From Tetrapyrgos nigripes (Eukaryota; Basidiomycota; Agaricomycetes; Agaricales; Campanellaceae), in NCBI GenBank assembly GCA_013368315.1, contig JAACJM010000017.1, positions 1-64,000 of the forward strand: a DNA stretch of 64,000 nucleotides. Reading direction: 5' to 3'. Under the pieces are notes generated by a model. The model did not search any database. It had not been told where the DNA came from and saw only the letters and a list, made by a program, of their open reading frames with translations. Of this stretch, positions 34,422-46,100 are shown piece after piece. How positions within the stretch are numbered: the stretch's first letter is position 1; each line of letters starts with the position of its first letter. The position numbers and the translations under genes were made by a program.

Positions 34422-36621
34422 GTATGATAGGGATTTGGGTCTTGGTAGATAGGATATGAATATAAAAGGAAATAAATTGGTAATATGGGTGGGTATGGGT
34501 AAAGCCTGGAGTCTGTCTTCTCAACAACAGCACTGAGAGCCTTTTCCTTGAAGGTGACTGCTGCCAGGGGGGCCTTCGCAAGTGCGTGATCACCAAGAAT
34601 CTGCTTATGATACTTGATTTGATCCATTAGCTGCTTTCCATTCATCTTGACAATCAACTCTCGGTCCACCATGGCACCAATGGCTGTCAGTCGTGTGACT
34701 TCTTCATCTTGCTTCTGAATTCTTGCCTTCTCTTTCTTTCTTGCTACATCTGCCTGATGCTTCTGCGCTGCCATATACTCCTCCTTGAACTTTCTATGCT
34801 CACCCAGTGCCTCCATTTCCCATGCTTTACGCATTACGAATACTTAATCTTCAGTTGTTGCATTTTTTCAAACAAAGTCAATAGTATTGTTCTTGTGAAC
34901 ACGGAATTGATGTGAGAATTTAGTCATGTTGCTGCTGGGATTATGCTGGAGATAGATGTGCAGGGATCCAAGTCCACCCTCATTCAGATCATTGGTCATA
35001 GGAACATCTCCAAGGGCTTTAAGTAAGGCAGGAGAGAGTGAGGTAAACCCAGACTCAGAATATTCTTGAGTGAAAATGCACCAGCCTTTTGCAGCACCAC
35101 GAAACATGGCAGAAATGATGAGAAGAAGGTCAGGAAGCTCATCCTTGATAGAAATAATGGTAGCAAGAAGCATGGGGTCAATAATGGGGTTACTGTCGAG
35201 TATAACACCTTCCAGTCAGCACCTTTGAGTAGATTGGGGTTGACGAGCTTTTCAGGATGAAGTGCAATATTCTTGCAGAATTCAGGAATTTTTCAGTGAA
35301 AGGCAATCATCTCAGGGCTGAGAGCACTAATGAATTTCTTGTCTGAATCCGGATCAACAGCTTGAATGTCACTGAGATACAGCTTTGACACCACTGCTCC
35401 ATAAAGACCTAAAGCTGCTGCTTCAGTCAGGGTTGGTATATCATTGAGACCCTACAAAAGCTTAGGGACGATAGTAATACTTACCTTGTGTATGTTCTCC
35501 TCAAGATGATTCATTCCTCTCTTATTTTTCCCATCACATACATCTTCAATCATTTCCATGTACAAGTCAGCATGCTTGACAGTCTCAGCAGCAGCTTCAA
35601 CATATGAGGAATATTGAACATGTGAGGTATCAGGGTATTTCGTGGAAGACTCTTGTTTTGAGTAGCCATGTTGTTCAGACTTCTCCTCCATAAAGATACA
35701 GTGTCTGTCTTGATAACCTGTATCACCATTTGGATGATGGAGCAGCTGGCCAAGGAGCTCACACAGTTTGACAGCACCACAAGGAACGGAAGAAGCCATA
35801 TGGTCAACCACATCTGTGTCATCATTATTGACAGTGATTTGAATAGCAGTATCCAGGTCCTTATTCACAAGGTTGCAAGGTCCAGGACATCCTTCCCATA
35901 CCCAGGTCTGAGCCATTTCAATGTAGCCATATTTAGTAGTGTTGAGAGCTTTATGAGCGCCACATCCAAAGAAGAGAAAGAGATGTAAACAATTGTGTTC
36001 CTCTGTTGATAAAGCATTGAATGCTTCAAACAGTTGCTTTGAAATTTCATTACAACACTCCAGTGTACTACAACAAATTCAAAGCAAAATGTTAGGTTGA
36101 ATGAAATAATAAATGACAACTACATAGTGATCACTTACAGCTGATCAGCTTGAGTCTTCTTCAGTCCTGCAGCTTTCAAGATGTCATCGAATGTAATTGA
36201 AGACACAACTGAAAGAATTTTGTCGGCTGTCATTGACTCCATCTGTAGCTCAGCCAAGTCTTGATACATGAGTTGGTTCTTGAATTCTTGTGTGAGTTTG
36301 AACTTCTTCTTCCCATCACTAGCATGATCCATGTTTTGGAATGTCTCTTTCTGTGCCCAGTCATCCTTGTCCAGCTTCCTTCCATCACAAGCACTGATTG
36401 GAGAGGTGTTGTACATATCAGCAGCCATAGTACCATTTTTTCAAGAGCCTTCAAATTGAGAAGCGGGTTTGTGATGACCATCAACATCAGGATCATAAGA
36501 TGGAGCAGGATAGGTGTAATGTGTGCACTCTTGAGTGATACCCTTCATCATAGTACCATCTGTACTTTCACCAATTGCTAAAATCATGAATGAGTGAATG
36601 AACTCAGAATAAATAGCATAG
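34422..36621 (-). pseudogene. middle piece of the split transposon-type gene (Agaricomycete high-copy family)
   Basis: Read from 36621 down: IGESTDGTMMKGITQE, TGA (about 36440), then KNGTMAADMYNTSPISACDG and, after an intron at about 36130, NEISKQLFEAFNALSTEEHN, FGCGAHKALNTTKYGYIEMA and GPCNLVNKDLDTAIQI. Later parts read KNIALHPEKLVNPNLLKGAD, SGFTSLSPALLKALGD and NGKQLMDQIKYHKQILGDHA. The layout (coiled coil, S.DGT..K core, GC.AHK.LN motif) is one I recognise from repetitive, transposon-like genes of mushroom genomes, not a host family; transposase function is inferred. A frameshift or stop occurs in several exons. Confidence 0.55.
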
Positions 36622-37022
36622 TGTCATGACGTCTATATTTGGTACTATTTATTTCTTCTTATCTCCGTATCCTTGGATCTTTACACCATATGACTCTTGT
36701 TCCACATGCTACGCACCGGACCTTTCATTTCTCCGATACAGCTTTGATACAGCTTCTTTACAGCTTCCCTTACAGCTTTCTTTACAGCTTTCCTTACAGC
36801 CTCCTTTACAGCTTTACTTTTACATATATAAACCCTGTCCTGACACCTGGTTCCCCATCTCAACCTCTTTGTTGTTGGGACCAGGTGTGTATTCTCCTTT
36901 TCATTACTTCTTTAAACCTTTACTGATGGACACTATAGTTCCAGTACTTACTGCTGTCTGTTAGTCGAGTCGAGCCTGTAGCTCCTCGTTATAGCTATCT
37001 AAGCGCTCGCCTCTTTGTGACA
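36622..37022 (+). repeat. 5' LTR of the outer chromovirus
   Basis: TGTCATGACG...TTTGTGACA with a TATATAAA promoter-like box near 36823. It differs from the 3' LTR at about 13 positions by eye, mostly CG versus TG or CA. Confidence 0.95.
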
Positions 37023-37199
37023 TTAGGTCGAGATCCCTTACTGCACCGGCGGCCTCCATATAGGTCGTCCTTGCAGGTACTACTGTCACCACATCTGGAC
37101 AATACGCCGCACCATCCTCAATCTCTGATTCATCTGTCTCTGCATCTCCTCCACCATCTCCAACACCACTGCTCTGTGTAGATTGGCTACATGGTCTTG

Positions 37200-38783
37200 A
37201 CTTATCAGATCGGAAGCATGTCAGCTTTGATATCGACAGCTACCTTGAAGACGGAGAAGAACTCTACAACAACTGCCAGCAACAGCCTTGTCCCCATGCT
37301 CATCACTCCATCCCCCAGGTCTGCTACTACTTCTGGGAAGGAGAAAACAGTATAATCCTACCCAGCAATCCAGCCCTACTCTGCTCCCACTTCCTATGCC
37401 TTGCATTCAGTCACCTGCCATTCTCTGGTCTGGAATTTAGTACTTCCACTGTTCCATCACCAGACATCACTCACACTCCACTCCCGCTATCCACTCCACC
37501 TTCTGCCATACCAACAGCCTGTCCCAGTCCTACACTCGTATCCAATCCATCCCCTCTTCCTGTGTCACCAGCCCCACTCAGTCCCGTTGCTTCCCCAATC
37601 ACTGACATCAACATGTCCTCTGCCGCCCTTGAAAACCTTCTCCAGGCTCTGGTCAACAACCAGAACCAGCTGTAGCAGGCAATCACCAATTTGGTCAATA
37701 GGCCTACCCACGAATCCTCAGACAAAACTGCCAAACCTGCCCCATTCAAAGGTGAACCAGCCAAACTCGACTCATTCTTATCTCTCTTCATTCTCTGGGC
37801 TGGAGAGCAGAAGCGGCTCAAACTCAACAGTGGGAAACTCGACCCACGGAAGTGCATTGTGGAAGCACTCCTTATTATGGAAGGACCTGCTGCAGAATGG
37901 GCCACAGAGTATGCTCATCATATCAGCAGAGTCTGAGCAGACAAAGCTGGAGCAGTCTTTCCCTGGGAAGGGAATTGGGACAACTTCACCCACACACTGA
38001 AGGTCCAGTTTGGGGTAGTAAACAAGCGGCAGCTGGCCAAGAACAAGCTTGAGGCATTGAAGCAGGGAGATAAAACAGTCGCAGAGTTCTCTCAGATTTT
38101 CAAGATGTGCAGAGAAGACTGGGTTCTCGGATCAGGACCTCCAGTACAAGTTCCAGAAGCACCTTCATAAGGACCTATTGTTCCCATTAGCAAATGTGGA
38201 GCTAGGACAGAAGGAGGCTCCTAAAAACTTGGATGAGTTGATCAACTGAGTACTGCATGTGGAACAGACCCTAGCAGAGTTTGTAGGAAAACCAGTCACT
38301 GGCCCTACCCCATCCCTCTCCAAATTCTCCTCCGCATGAGACCCTAATGCCATGGACGTTGATGCCTCCCATACTGAGTGTCCCCAGGGTAACGGACGCA
38401 CCTTCATGGACTACCAGAAGGTGATGCAGGGGCATTGCTACAGCTGTGGTTCCAAGGATCACCTGAAATGAGATGGGAACCATGGACGTGACAAGTGTGA
38501 CTACTGTGAGAGGGTGGGTCATTGCTCTTCTGTCTGTCAGGACCAATACATGGGTCGACCCAGAGGAGGAGGCTGAAGCAGACAACGCGTGGCCGCCACT
38601 GGGAGTGACTCTTTTAGTCTCTTCCCTGATGATCCACTGCCTTCTGCCTCTACTCCCGCCCCTGCTGCTACTGTCACTGCTTCCTTGTCCACTGAATCGC
38701 CATCTATGCTTGCTGCCTTGCAACAATCTATCGCTGATCAAACTGCCTTACTCCGTAACATTGCTAACCAACAGGGTTTTTGA
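37200..38783 (+). pseudogene. Gag of the outer chromovirus
   Basis: The ATG at 37613 starts MSSAALENLLQALVNNQNQL, but the same frame is open upstream through a Pro/Ser-rich segment (PLPVSPAPLSPVASPITDIN) back to at least 37200. The capsid-like part includes PAPFKGEPAKLDSFLSLFIL. Stops: TAG at 37673-37675 and TGA at 37934-37936; a frame change lies near 38120. The zinc knuckle CYSCGSKDHLK (TGA 38469-38471) and a second CDYCERVGHCSSVC follow. Nearly every stop would be CGA or CAG before a C to T change. Confidence 0.85.
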
Positions 38784-38953
38784 AACGGGTGTCCATTCCT
38801 GCCATGGCATGAACACCCCTGACTACCCATATGATCTCTTGTTCCTCATACGATTCTATTCCCTCATGTAACATATCCAGTATCCCCGAAATAGAATCTT
38901 GTGCTTCTCACTTCTGTATACATGTGAAACTCTGAGGAAGACAAAATGAGGCA
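38784..38953 (+). other. gag-protease spacer of the outer chromovirus
   Basis: A degenerate stretch between the gag end and the protease. No motif is recognised. Confidence 0.4.
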
Positions 38954-39290
38954 GTGGTAGTGGCGATGGTTGACAGTGGAGCTATAGGTCTGTTCCTGGG
39001 ACAATCATTTGTAAGGTGGCACCAGATCCAAACCTATCCTCTCCGTAAACCCCTAGATGTCTACAACATTGATGGGACCCTTAACCGAGCAGGGTGTATA
39101 GATCAGTTCTGCCAGCTAGCTATGACAGCAGATGGACAGGAGACATGGCTAGATTTTCTGGTTACAGACTTAGGCAGAGAAGATGTCATCCTGGGCCTTC
39201 CCTGGTTGCATAAGATGAACCCACAGATTGACTGGACGAGTGGCCGACTGCAAATCCCTATGGCACCACCCCCATCAGTGGAAGAGGTCC
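38954..39290 (+). pseudogene. aspartic protease of the outer chromovirus, interrupted by the inner element
   Basis: VAMVDSGAIGLFLGQSFVR contains the DSG(A) catalytic motif of retropepsins, and DVILGLPWLHKMNPQIDW is the conserved flap-distal ILG.PWL segment that precedes RT in these elements. The frame ends at PPPSVEEV where the inner LTR begins (39291) and resumes as PDQDQFVATNF after it. Removing the insertion plus one GTCC restores the frame exactly. Confidence 0.9.
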
Positions 39291-40160
39291 TGATAGGGCT
39301 ATTGAGTGTAGTAGGTAGAAAATCAACAATACACTCTGTAAGACTCCTTAAGTTCAAAGGGGTCTCGAATGATAAGTATTGATAAATTGAGGATCAACAC
39401 TCGTAAGGGATGTTCTCAAAAGGTGATTGGGTTTTTAGGGTAAGATGAGTTCAATTCTGATGGAGATTCCTCTGTAAATCACTAACTGAGATTCCTCAGT
39501 GACTCTCACTGCGATTCCGCAGGTTGGGATTCCCCAAATACAAATCAAACTCTCAAATCCACAATAAGGATATAATGAATTCTCTCTATTACCACTGTTG
39601 ACGGGTCTCTAGTGTCTAACGGGGTGGGTTCTCTGTCTCTCTACATCTACATCCTACAATACTTATATACAGATGAACAATTCAATAATGTACAGGACAA
39701 ATGATGGTATATAGCTGACGGCCGCAACTGCTAGTCTATGTGGCTTCAACAGGCAGCATGAATCTTTTTATTTTGCGAATGCTGGCGTTCCGATATTAAA
39801 GGCGCGGCGTCGAGCCCGAACTATGGCAAATATTTCTTATTCTCGGATTTATTGTCTCTTTCTCTCGAGTTCATATCCCTGGTTTCTTTTCTGTTACTCT
39901 TTTTACATTCCTTGGCCGCCACTAGATTGTTTCTTGGGTAAGGTGTCCAATGGTATCCGAGTATGTCAAAACTCAATATTCAAGGTATATTTTTAGTGCC
40001 ATTCACTCATGTTTGTGACTAACTAGCCTGGAGCGACAGCCCCGTTCTTTGGCTAGTACTGACTGAAATGTCTTACGCAGATCGACTTAGTCAGTTCAGA
40101 TTCAGGTAAGTGGATTTATCAACGCGTTTTTACAGGGGTGTACGACTTGCAGTCGTATCA
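39291..40160 (-). repeat. 3' LTR of the inner element
   Basis: 870 bp, identical to the other copy but for eight positions found by eye: a long CTCT/TATAC-rich U3/R with ACTTATATACAG near 39660, ending AGTCGTATCA on the plus strand. Confidence 0.95.
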
Positions 40161-40649
40161 TATCCCCCACACTAACATCTAGACTGTCCTCAGTCTATAT
40201 GAAGATGTGTATGAGTGAAAGGAGTGAGGCAATGGCACCATTTGATGGCATGGATATGCTTGAATCTCGAGTGTATGCTTCTCTTCAACCATCAAACATT
40301 TCTTTGTGGGTGCATGTATTTCTTTTTGATTGTGGCGCACTGGAATAGAGCCATCAGGATTGCTCGTTTCTGGACCCTAAACATGTAGCTTCAGTGCTAC
40401 TTGTCATGGTATATCATTGTTTTTCTACTCTTTCTATTGCTTGCATGTCAAAATTTTCTGCAGCAGCATGTCTCCCCCCACTGAAACTATTGACTTCCTA
40501 GTCAACCAAAGTGGCGCAATTCCTCGTCCCCAAAACCTATTACTGGGTCATAGGACACTCTGTAGGGTATAAAAGCTGATTGGCTTCGGTTTACTTTCCT
40601 CAGTAAATCACAGCTCATTGCATCATTGTCACTCTTTTATTCACAACTC
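40161..40649 (+). promoter_or_regulatory. polypurine tract complement and promoter of the antisense gene
   Basis: ATATCCCCCACAC beside the LTR is the complement of the purine tract used for plus-strand DNA priming. TATAAAA at 40568-40574 stands 76 nt before the ATG at 40650, a good TATA box for the plus-strand gene. No other coding sequence is seen. Confidence 0.6.
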
Positions 40650-41889
40650 ATGTCTCAAACTTTTTCTGCTGAATACAACTCTCTCTGTGCCAAAGTGGCG
40701 TTCAAAATTGAGGAAGACCTTCCTCGATACACGGACCCCAAACGCAGTGTAGAAGCGCGATATATGGGTATACAGGATCTGCTTGAACTCGTGGTGAGCC
40801 ACTATCTATTTCACGTTGTTTTCATGGTTGTCTGTTTCTGACTTGCTCTAGGCCAAATTTTGTCACTATAAGGACGAATTTGTCACTGATACCGACATGC
40901 ATGATGGTGTATTCCGTGTTCGCAGCACCAACGAGGACCTTAATCGCAATCATTCAAAAGAACTTGGCCCATATCATCGTGACATCAAAGCCTTAACCGG
41001 TGCAATCCACGAAGAGCGTGAACGGCAGCGCAAAAACCCAGGCACGGACAGTAATGGTCCTACTCATAATGAAGTCCAAGATGTAGCTGACTCGGTAATT
41101 CCAACATTCTGGTGCTAGCTCTTCTGTCTTTACTCACTTGTCTCTCTAAGATGTCTGTGGATGATACGAACGATGATCAGGATCGCTCCCGGAGTCAAGG
41201 TTCGAGTCGTCAAAAGGGGACTGGGCGCATTCCGAAGACCAAACGCACTGCCTCAAAGGTACTTTAAAGATTAATGCCACATCTAATCTCCGTATTCACA
41301 TAAAATTTCTTAGGTCAGTGACGATCGTAGTGGCGCAAAATGTCCACGGACCAGTGAAGTTTCCTCGCCCATTGCTATGGCGAACCAGTACCTCACCGGA
41401 AACCCATTGGCAAACATTCCACTCGCATTCAGTGACTCTGTGCACACTATCAACGGTATGTGCCGTTCATTAATCATTCTTGGAATTTATTTCTCATTTC
41501 AATTCTGTTCAAAAGCTGCTGTTCTCGCTGTTGATAATGATGCCACCCGAGAGCTTCTGGGTAATGCCGAGGCTGCTGCCAATGTTGGCTCTCCGGGTGC
41601 TATCGACGAGGACGCTTTACGCCGTCAAGAGGCGAACCTCCGGTCTGAGTTGCACTCCCTTGCTCATCGTATCGGATATTTCGTGAAAATGCACAAACTC
41701 TTATATCTTGAACACAAGTCCGTGATAGGGGCTTTGGAGACTAGGCTCAAAGGAGATGACGAAGCCTTCAAAGGTGGGGATAAAAAGGGCAAAGGGAAGG
41801 CTAAATTGGATAGACTGGATGTGGAACAAGACGAGGAGATGGTTGAAGGAAACTCGAAGGACAGGGAAGGGGAGACTAGGGGGGAGTAA
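40650..41889 (+). CDS. five-exon gene inside the inner retrotransposon, antisense to its pol
   Basis: Exons 40650-40793, 40852-41094, 41151-41258, 41314-41455 and 41516-41889 have GT-AG ends with good donors (GTGAGC, GTAATT, GTACTT, GTATGT) and join in frame to 336 codons plus TAA. The protein starts MSQTFSAEYNSLCAKVAFKI, is acidic and basic in blocks (EERERQRKNPGTDSNG, KGTGRIPKTKRTASK), has a helical, probably coiled-coil segment (QEANLRSELHSLAHRIGYFV) and a Lys/Glu-rich end. No signal peptide or membrane helix, so it is not an envelope-like protein. I do not recognise the family. It lies between the pol 3' end and the 3' LTR but on the opposite strand, with its own TATA box (40568). Unlike gag-pol, it has no stop in any exon. 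Confidence 0.75.
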
Positions 41890-42380
41890 ATTCATCCTCA
41901 AATATTCATTAACTTTCTTGATTCATGTATTTATCCTGACCCCAGTCACTCCTTCACAATCCAGTATGTTCGCCTTATTATAGCTCCCTGGCTCCGTTCG
42001 TGTTTGTGTGTGAGAGAAGTAGTGGCAAATTAAAGCCGGAAGTATATTGACCCAATTTGGCAGGGTGGTTACATCATCCAAACAAGTGTGGCTTCTCCTG
42101 GGCTTCGACACAGATGGAGGACCACAAAGTCCCTTGCCACTTGCCTGGCTCAAAATTTCATTTTCTGCACAGGATATGCTTCGCAGATAATACTCAAAAT
42201 TATCTGCTAAGCTGCAGCTATCTTGATGCAAAAGGTACACTTGCCTCTCTGCGGTGAGTCCTCATCTCCCTATTGTCTCTCTTAAGTAAATAATCACTCT
42301 TTCCAAGTTCTCTTTTTGTATCAAGTGTAGATTTGCTTCCTCTGGGACTCGGAGGTCATTTTCTGGTTCTGGGCCATCCT
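41890..42380. other. convergent spacer between antisense gene and pol
   Basis: The two genes' 3' ends meet here. No motif is seen; a poly(A) signal for either gene cannot be assigned with confidence. Confidence 0.4.
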
Positions 42381-45300
42381 CTATTCTTTCAGACCTTTTT
42401 CTGAAAGGCCTATTAGCTCTGACAGATTCTCAGGTAAGTTGATCTTGTGCCTCGCCTCATAAGGAATTACTCTAAATGCACCAATTTTCGATTGGTATAC
42501 TGCACCATTCATCTCAGCCACAATGTAGGACCCTCCTTTGGTACGTCTGATTACAATCATTGGCCCGAGGTATCGTGGTACCATTTTTCCACCAACACCT
42601 TTGTCAATGACTGGATTTCTAATGAGCACCAGGCTTCCTGGTTTGAAATCGAAATTCTTTATTGTTGCTGCATGCATGCGTTGATATCTTAAAGTATCTG
42701 CTCTCTTCTTTTGGTCTACTTTTTGCATTATTTCTGATACATGGTCTGCGTGTCGTGCTAAAGCTTGTGCTCGGTAAGCAATTAACTCCTCAGTACTCAA
42801 CATCCTCCCTGGTATCTTTACTAACCAAGTAGCCGTCAAGATGTCAAGGGGTAGAACTGGATGTGCACCGGTTAGTGCAAAGAAAGGTGAGCATCCGAGT
42901 CGCTTTCTGACTGTAACTCTATCAGCCCACATTACGAGGTAAAAGAACTGGAACCATTTATGTGGAACGCCATCTGCTGCCTTGTACAGACTCTGACGGA
43001 CATCCCAGTGTGGCCGTTCTATTCTCCCATTTGCTTGTGAATTATACGGTGAGATTAGTATCCCTTTAATCCCGTATTTCTGCTCTAACCAGGCTAAAGC
43101 CTTCTTAAATGGGGCACTGTTATCTGTTACGATAACTAGCAGGCATCCCCATCTGCAAATAATCTCCTCATATAGCCACAACCCAATGGTACGTGCTGTT
43201 TCTGTTTTCAACAGTCTACCCTCCATCCAACTCGTTAGCGCGCATCGCCCATGAACGATGTATTTATAACCATTCGACGAGGGCATATGCATTGTATCAG
43301 CATGCATAACTTGGAAGAGGGATGGAGTGGCAGTAACCATGGGTGGGATGTGGATAAGTGTCTTTTGCCTTTCTTGGCATAGATTGCAGGTTTTGACATA
43401 CCAGCTGACGTCTCTTTCAAACTCAGGCCACCAGAAGCGCTCCTCAATTAATGATTTTGTTGCGAAAAATCCACGATGACCGAGGCCATCATGTGCTGAT
43501 CGCAGCATAGACATACGGTGAGATTTATCTACTATGAATTTGTGCTTTGAATCTATCCCTTTGCAATACAGCCGCCCTTCATGAAGGAAGAAGTGGCTGG
43601 CAAAGCGAAGAAAGCCTCGTAGTTGTTTATCATTTAAGCCTTTGGGTCTGGCAAGTGGATCTTTTAACCATTCGCGCACTTTGGTAAGTCGCTCATCTTG
43701 ATTCTTTCCCGCATTCGAACGGTGACCCTCCTCATAGGTTTCTTCGGTCTGATGACCTGAACAACTCTCTGGTTCGGGTGTGACTACACCATGTTGCATC
43801 TGCATTTTTATATGCTCGCTAAAGGTGTGTCTGAACAGTTTTTCTTCCTCTTTTGCATGATTAACTTCGTCTTTGAAGTCATCAATACTTGCAGCAATAC
43901 CAAGTATATATTCAGAATGATTTGGCCTTGCTTCAGGTACGTTCACTTTTTCTTGAGTATACCCATGTCGGGTATCAATTTTATCTTTGAACTCATCAAT
44001 CTCATATGGCTTATTCACGCCGTCGGTCTGTAGTTCAACCTTCGGGTCTGGGGGTAAATCTTCATCATCTCTCAAATACTCAAAACTCTCATCTCCTGAT
44101 TGTGCCACCCACCTTGATAGACCGTCTGGACCGTGGACTCGACCAGGCACATGTACTAAAGTGAAGTGAAACATTAAAATGCTTTCCACCCATCTATTAA
44201 TGGCTGCGTTGGGGAGTTCATCGGGATTTCGTAGCATACCTGCTATGTAGCTCGCATCGGTCTCAACGACGAGCTTTCGACACCCGAATAGCCACTTCTT
44301 ACAGACCTTCAACGCCATGTAGAGTCCGTACAATTCACGTTTTGGTTGTGAGAAGCGTGCTTCACGATCATTAAGAGTAATGGACCCAAACCGTGCGTAA
44401 TATCTCTTCTTCTTATCACTGGGGTCTTGTTGACAAATGTAAAATCCTATTGCAATGTAGGACGTATCAACTGCAAGAATGACTGGTGAGTCCCACTTGT
44501 AGTTGATAGGCCTCAGTGCTGGGCAATTTAATAATGCGTTCTTTAATAAGTCCATGGATTCTTGCTGCTTTGGGCCAAACTCAAATGGTACATTGTTCCT
44601 CGTAAGTCTGTTCAGTTCATGTGCTAGTTTCGCATAGTCTCTGATGAACATCCGACAAACACCAACAGTACCCAAAAATCCTCATACGTCGGTAAGTTCT
44701 TTGCATGGGCCCCATCGAGTAATGACACCAACTTGATCAGGCTCGGGTTTACGCCCTTCATAAGTGCAACGGTGGCCAACGACAGTGATTTCAGGTGCGC
44801 ATAGTATAGCTTTATGACCAGAAAATGTTCCTCCAGCATATTTCATTCTTTGAACAACCCTATTTAGATTCTGAAAATGTTCCCAGACAAATTTACGGAT
44901 CCCTGGGTTCTCAGGGATAGTCTCATAAGTACCATCTTCTCTTTCGTATCTTGTCTCAGGGCCCCTGATGGCAACATCATCTATATATGGCCAAGTATAC
45001 AGGGGTATTTCGTCTTGAAGGATATAGGTTACGTCGTCGTGAAATATGGGAACGGAGTTTGTCCACCCCATTGGTAAGGTACGTAGTCTTAGAGCCCCAA
45101 ACGGTGTTTGAAATGTCGTTAAATCTCTCGAGGCTTCATTCAATTCTCGTTCATCATACCCAACATACAAATCAAGAATACCACCACAAGCACGAGCAGC
45201 AAAATGCTCAGCAAGGTCTTCCGTCGCAGGAGGTAAGCCAGAATGCGCAATAGTAACTTTATTCAGAGGCTCTAAACTGTGTACAATTCGCAGACTTTTT

Positions 45301-46100
45301 CCATCTTTCTTAACAACGCAAAACCAACAGGAGCGATAGGAAGAATTTGACCTCTCATACACGCCAGCGTCAATCTTGGTGCGTATAATTTTACAAACTT
45401 CATCGTATAACCCCAGTGGTATAGGTATATTCTTAAGTACCCAAGGGGTATGTGGGATTACTGGAACCTCAACTGGTGGGAAGTACTCGCTCTTGAACCT
45501 CCCTCTTTCAGAATCATCCCATGCAAAACCTTCATTTTGTAGCATCATAAAATTATGCATTAATTTTATCTCTTCTGGCCACAAAAACTTGCTACCATGG
45601 ACTTTGTCGATTATTGCCTTTCGCTCGGCAGTGTATCGACCAGTCGGAACAAAATCCATTGGTTTAGTTGGGAGCTGGGGCATACTGGCAAGTGGATCGC
45701 CGATAATATTTCTTTCTATTCTAAATTTTGATGGTACTTGACCGAGCACCGGTTTGACTTTTTGCGCCACAGGTTTGTATCTTTTCGATGCAAAGACTGG
45801 TTCCACTGGTACTGGTACAAATCGGGTAATATCAAACAACTTGACTTCCTTTTCAAAAGGATCTGGCCCTTGATAGATGTGCGAGAGGTAAGTCTGTAGA
45901 TTTGTCTGCTCTTTTGACATCTCGTTGGAATTATTTATCCATGCCGATAAATAAACCTTTCTCAATTCACTCTTATCAAAGTCACTTTTTTCTTTGGTAG
46001 GTTGTGTGTACGCTTCAATTTTTATATTGCTGATGTCTTCAGCATTTATGATGAATGCAGCCTCTCCTTGATCTGGGATCAATTCATCGAGACCTAAAAA
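42381..46100 (-). pseudogene. Pol of the inner element: RT, RNase H, integrase
   Basis: RT starts after a possible -1 shift (FLGLDELIPDQGEAAF). Motifs: VVKKDGKSLRIVHSLEPLNK, GGILDLYVGYDERELN (catalytic Asp), LPMGWTNSV and WPYIDDVAIR (YIDD). The RT thumb contains one in-frame TGA at 44684-44682 ([17 protein letters not shown]). RNase [60 protein letters not shown]. Integrase: HHCC zinc finger ([10 protein letters not shown] ... CNLCQERQK) and the DDE core with [21 protein letters not shown] and [13 protein letters not shown]. The C-terminal part continues to 42381 without a chromodomain. All catalytic residues looked for are present. Confidence 0.92.

Noticed and set aside
35668..35988. Plus-strand open frame within the transposon-type gene
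   Set aside because: The opposite strand has the exon with the AHKALN motif; the plus frame has no motif.
40650..41889. Envelope-like gene of an errantivirus-type element
   Set aside because: It is on the strand opposite to pol, lacks signal and membrane segments, and is charged throughout.
42381..42700. Chromodomain at the end of the inner element's Pol
   Set aside because: No VKWKGY-like segment is found; only the outer element has one.
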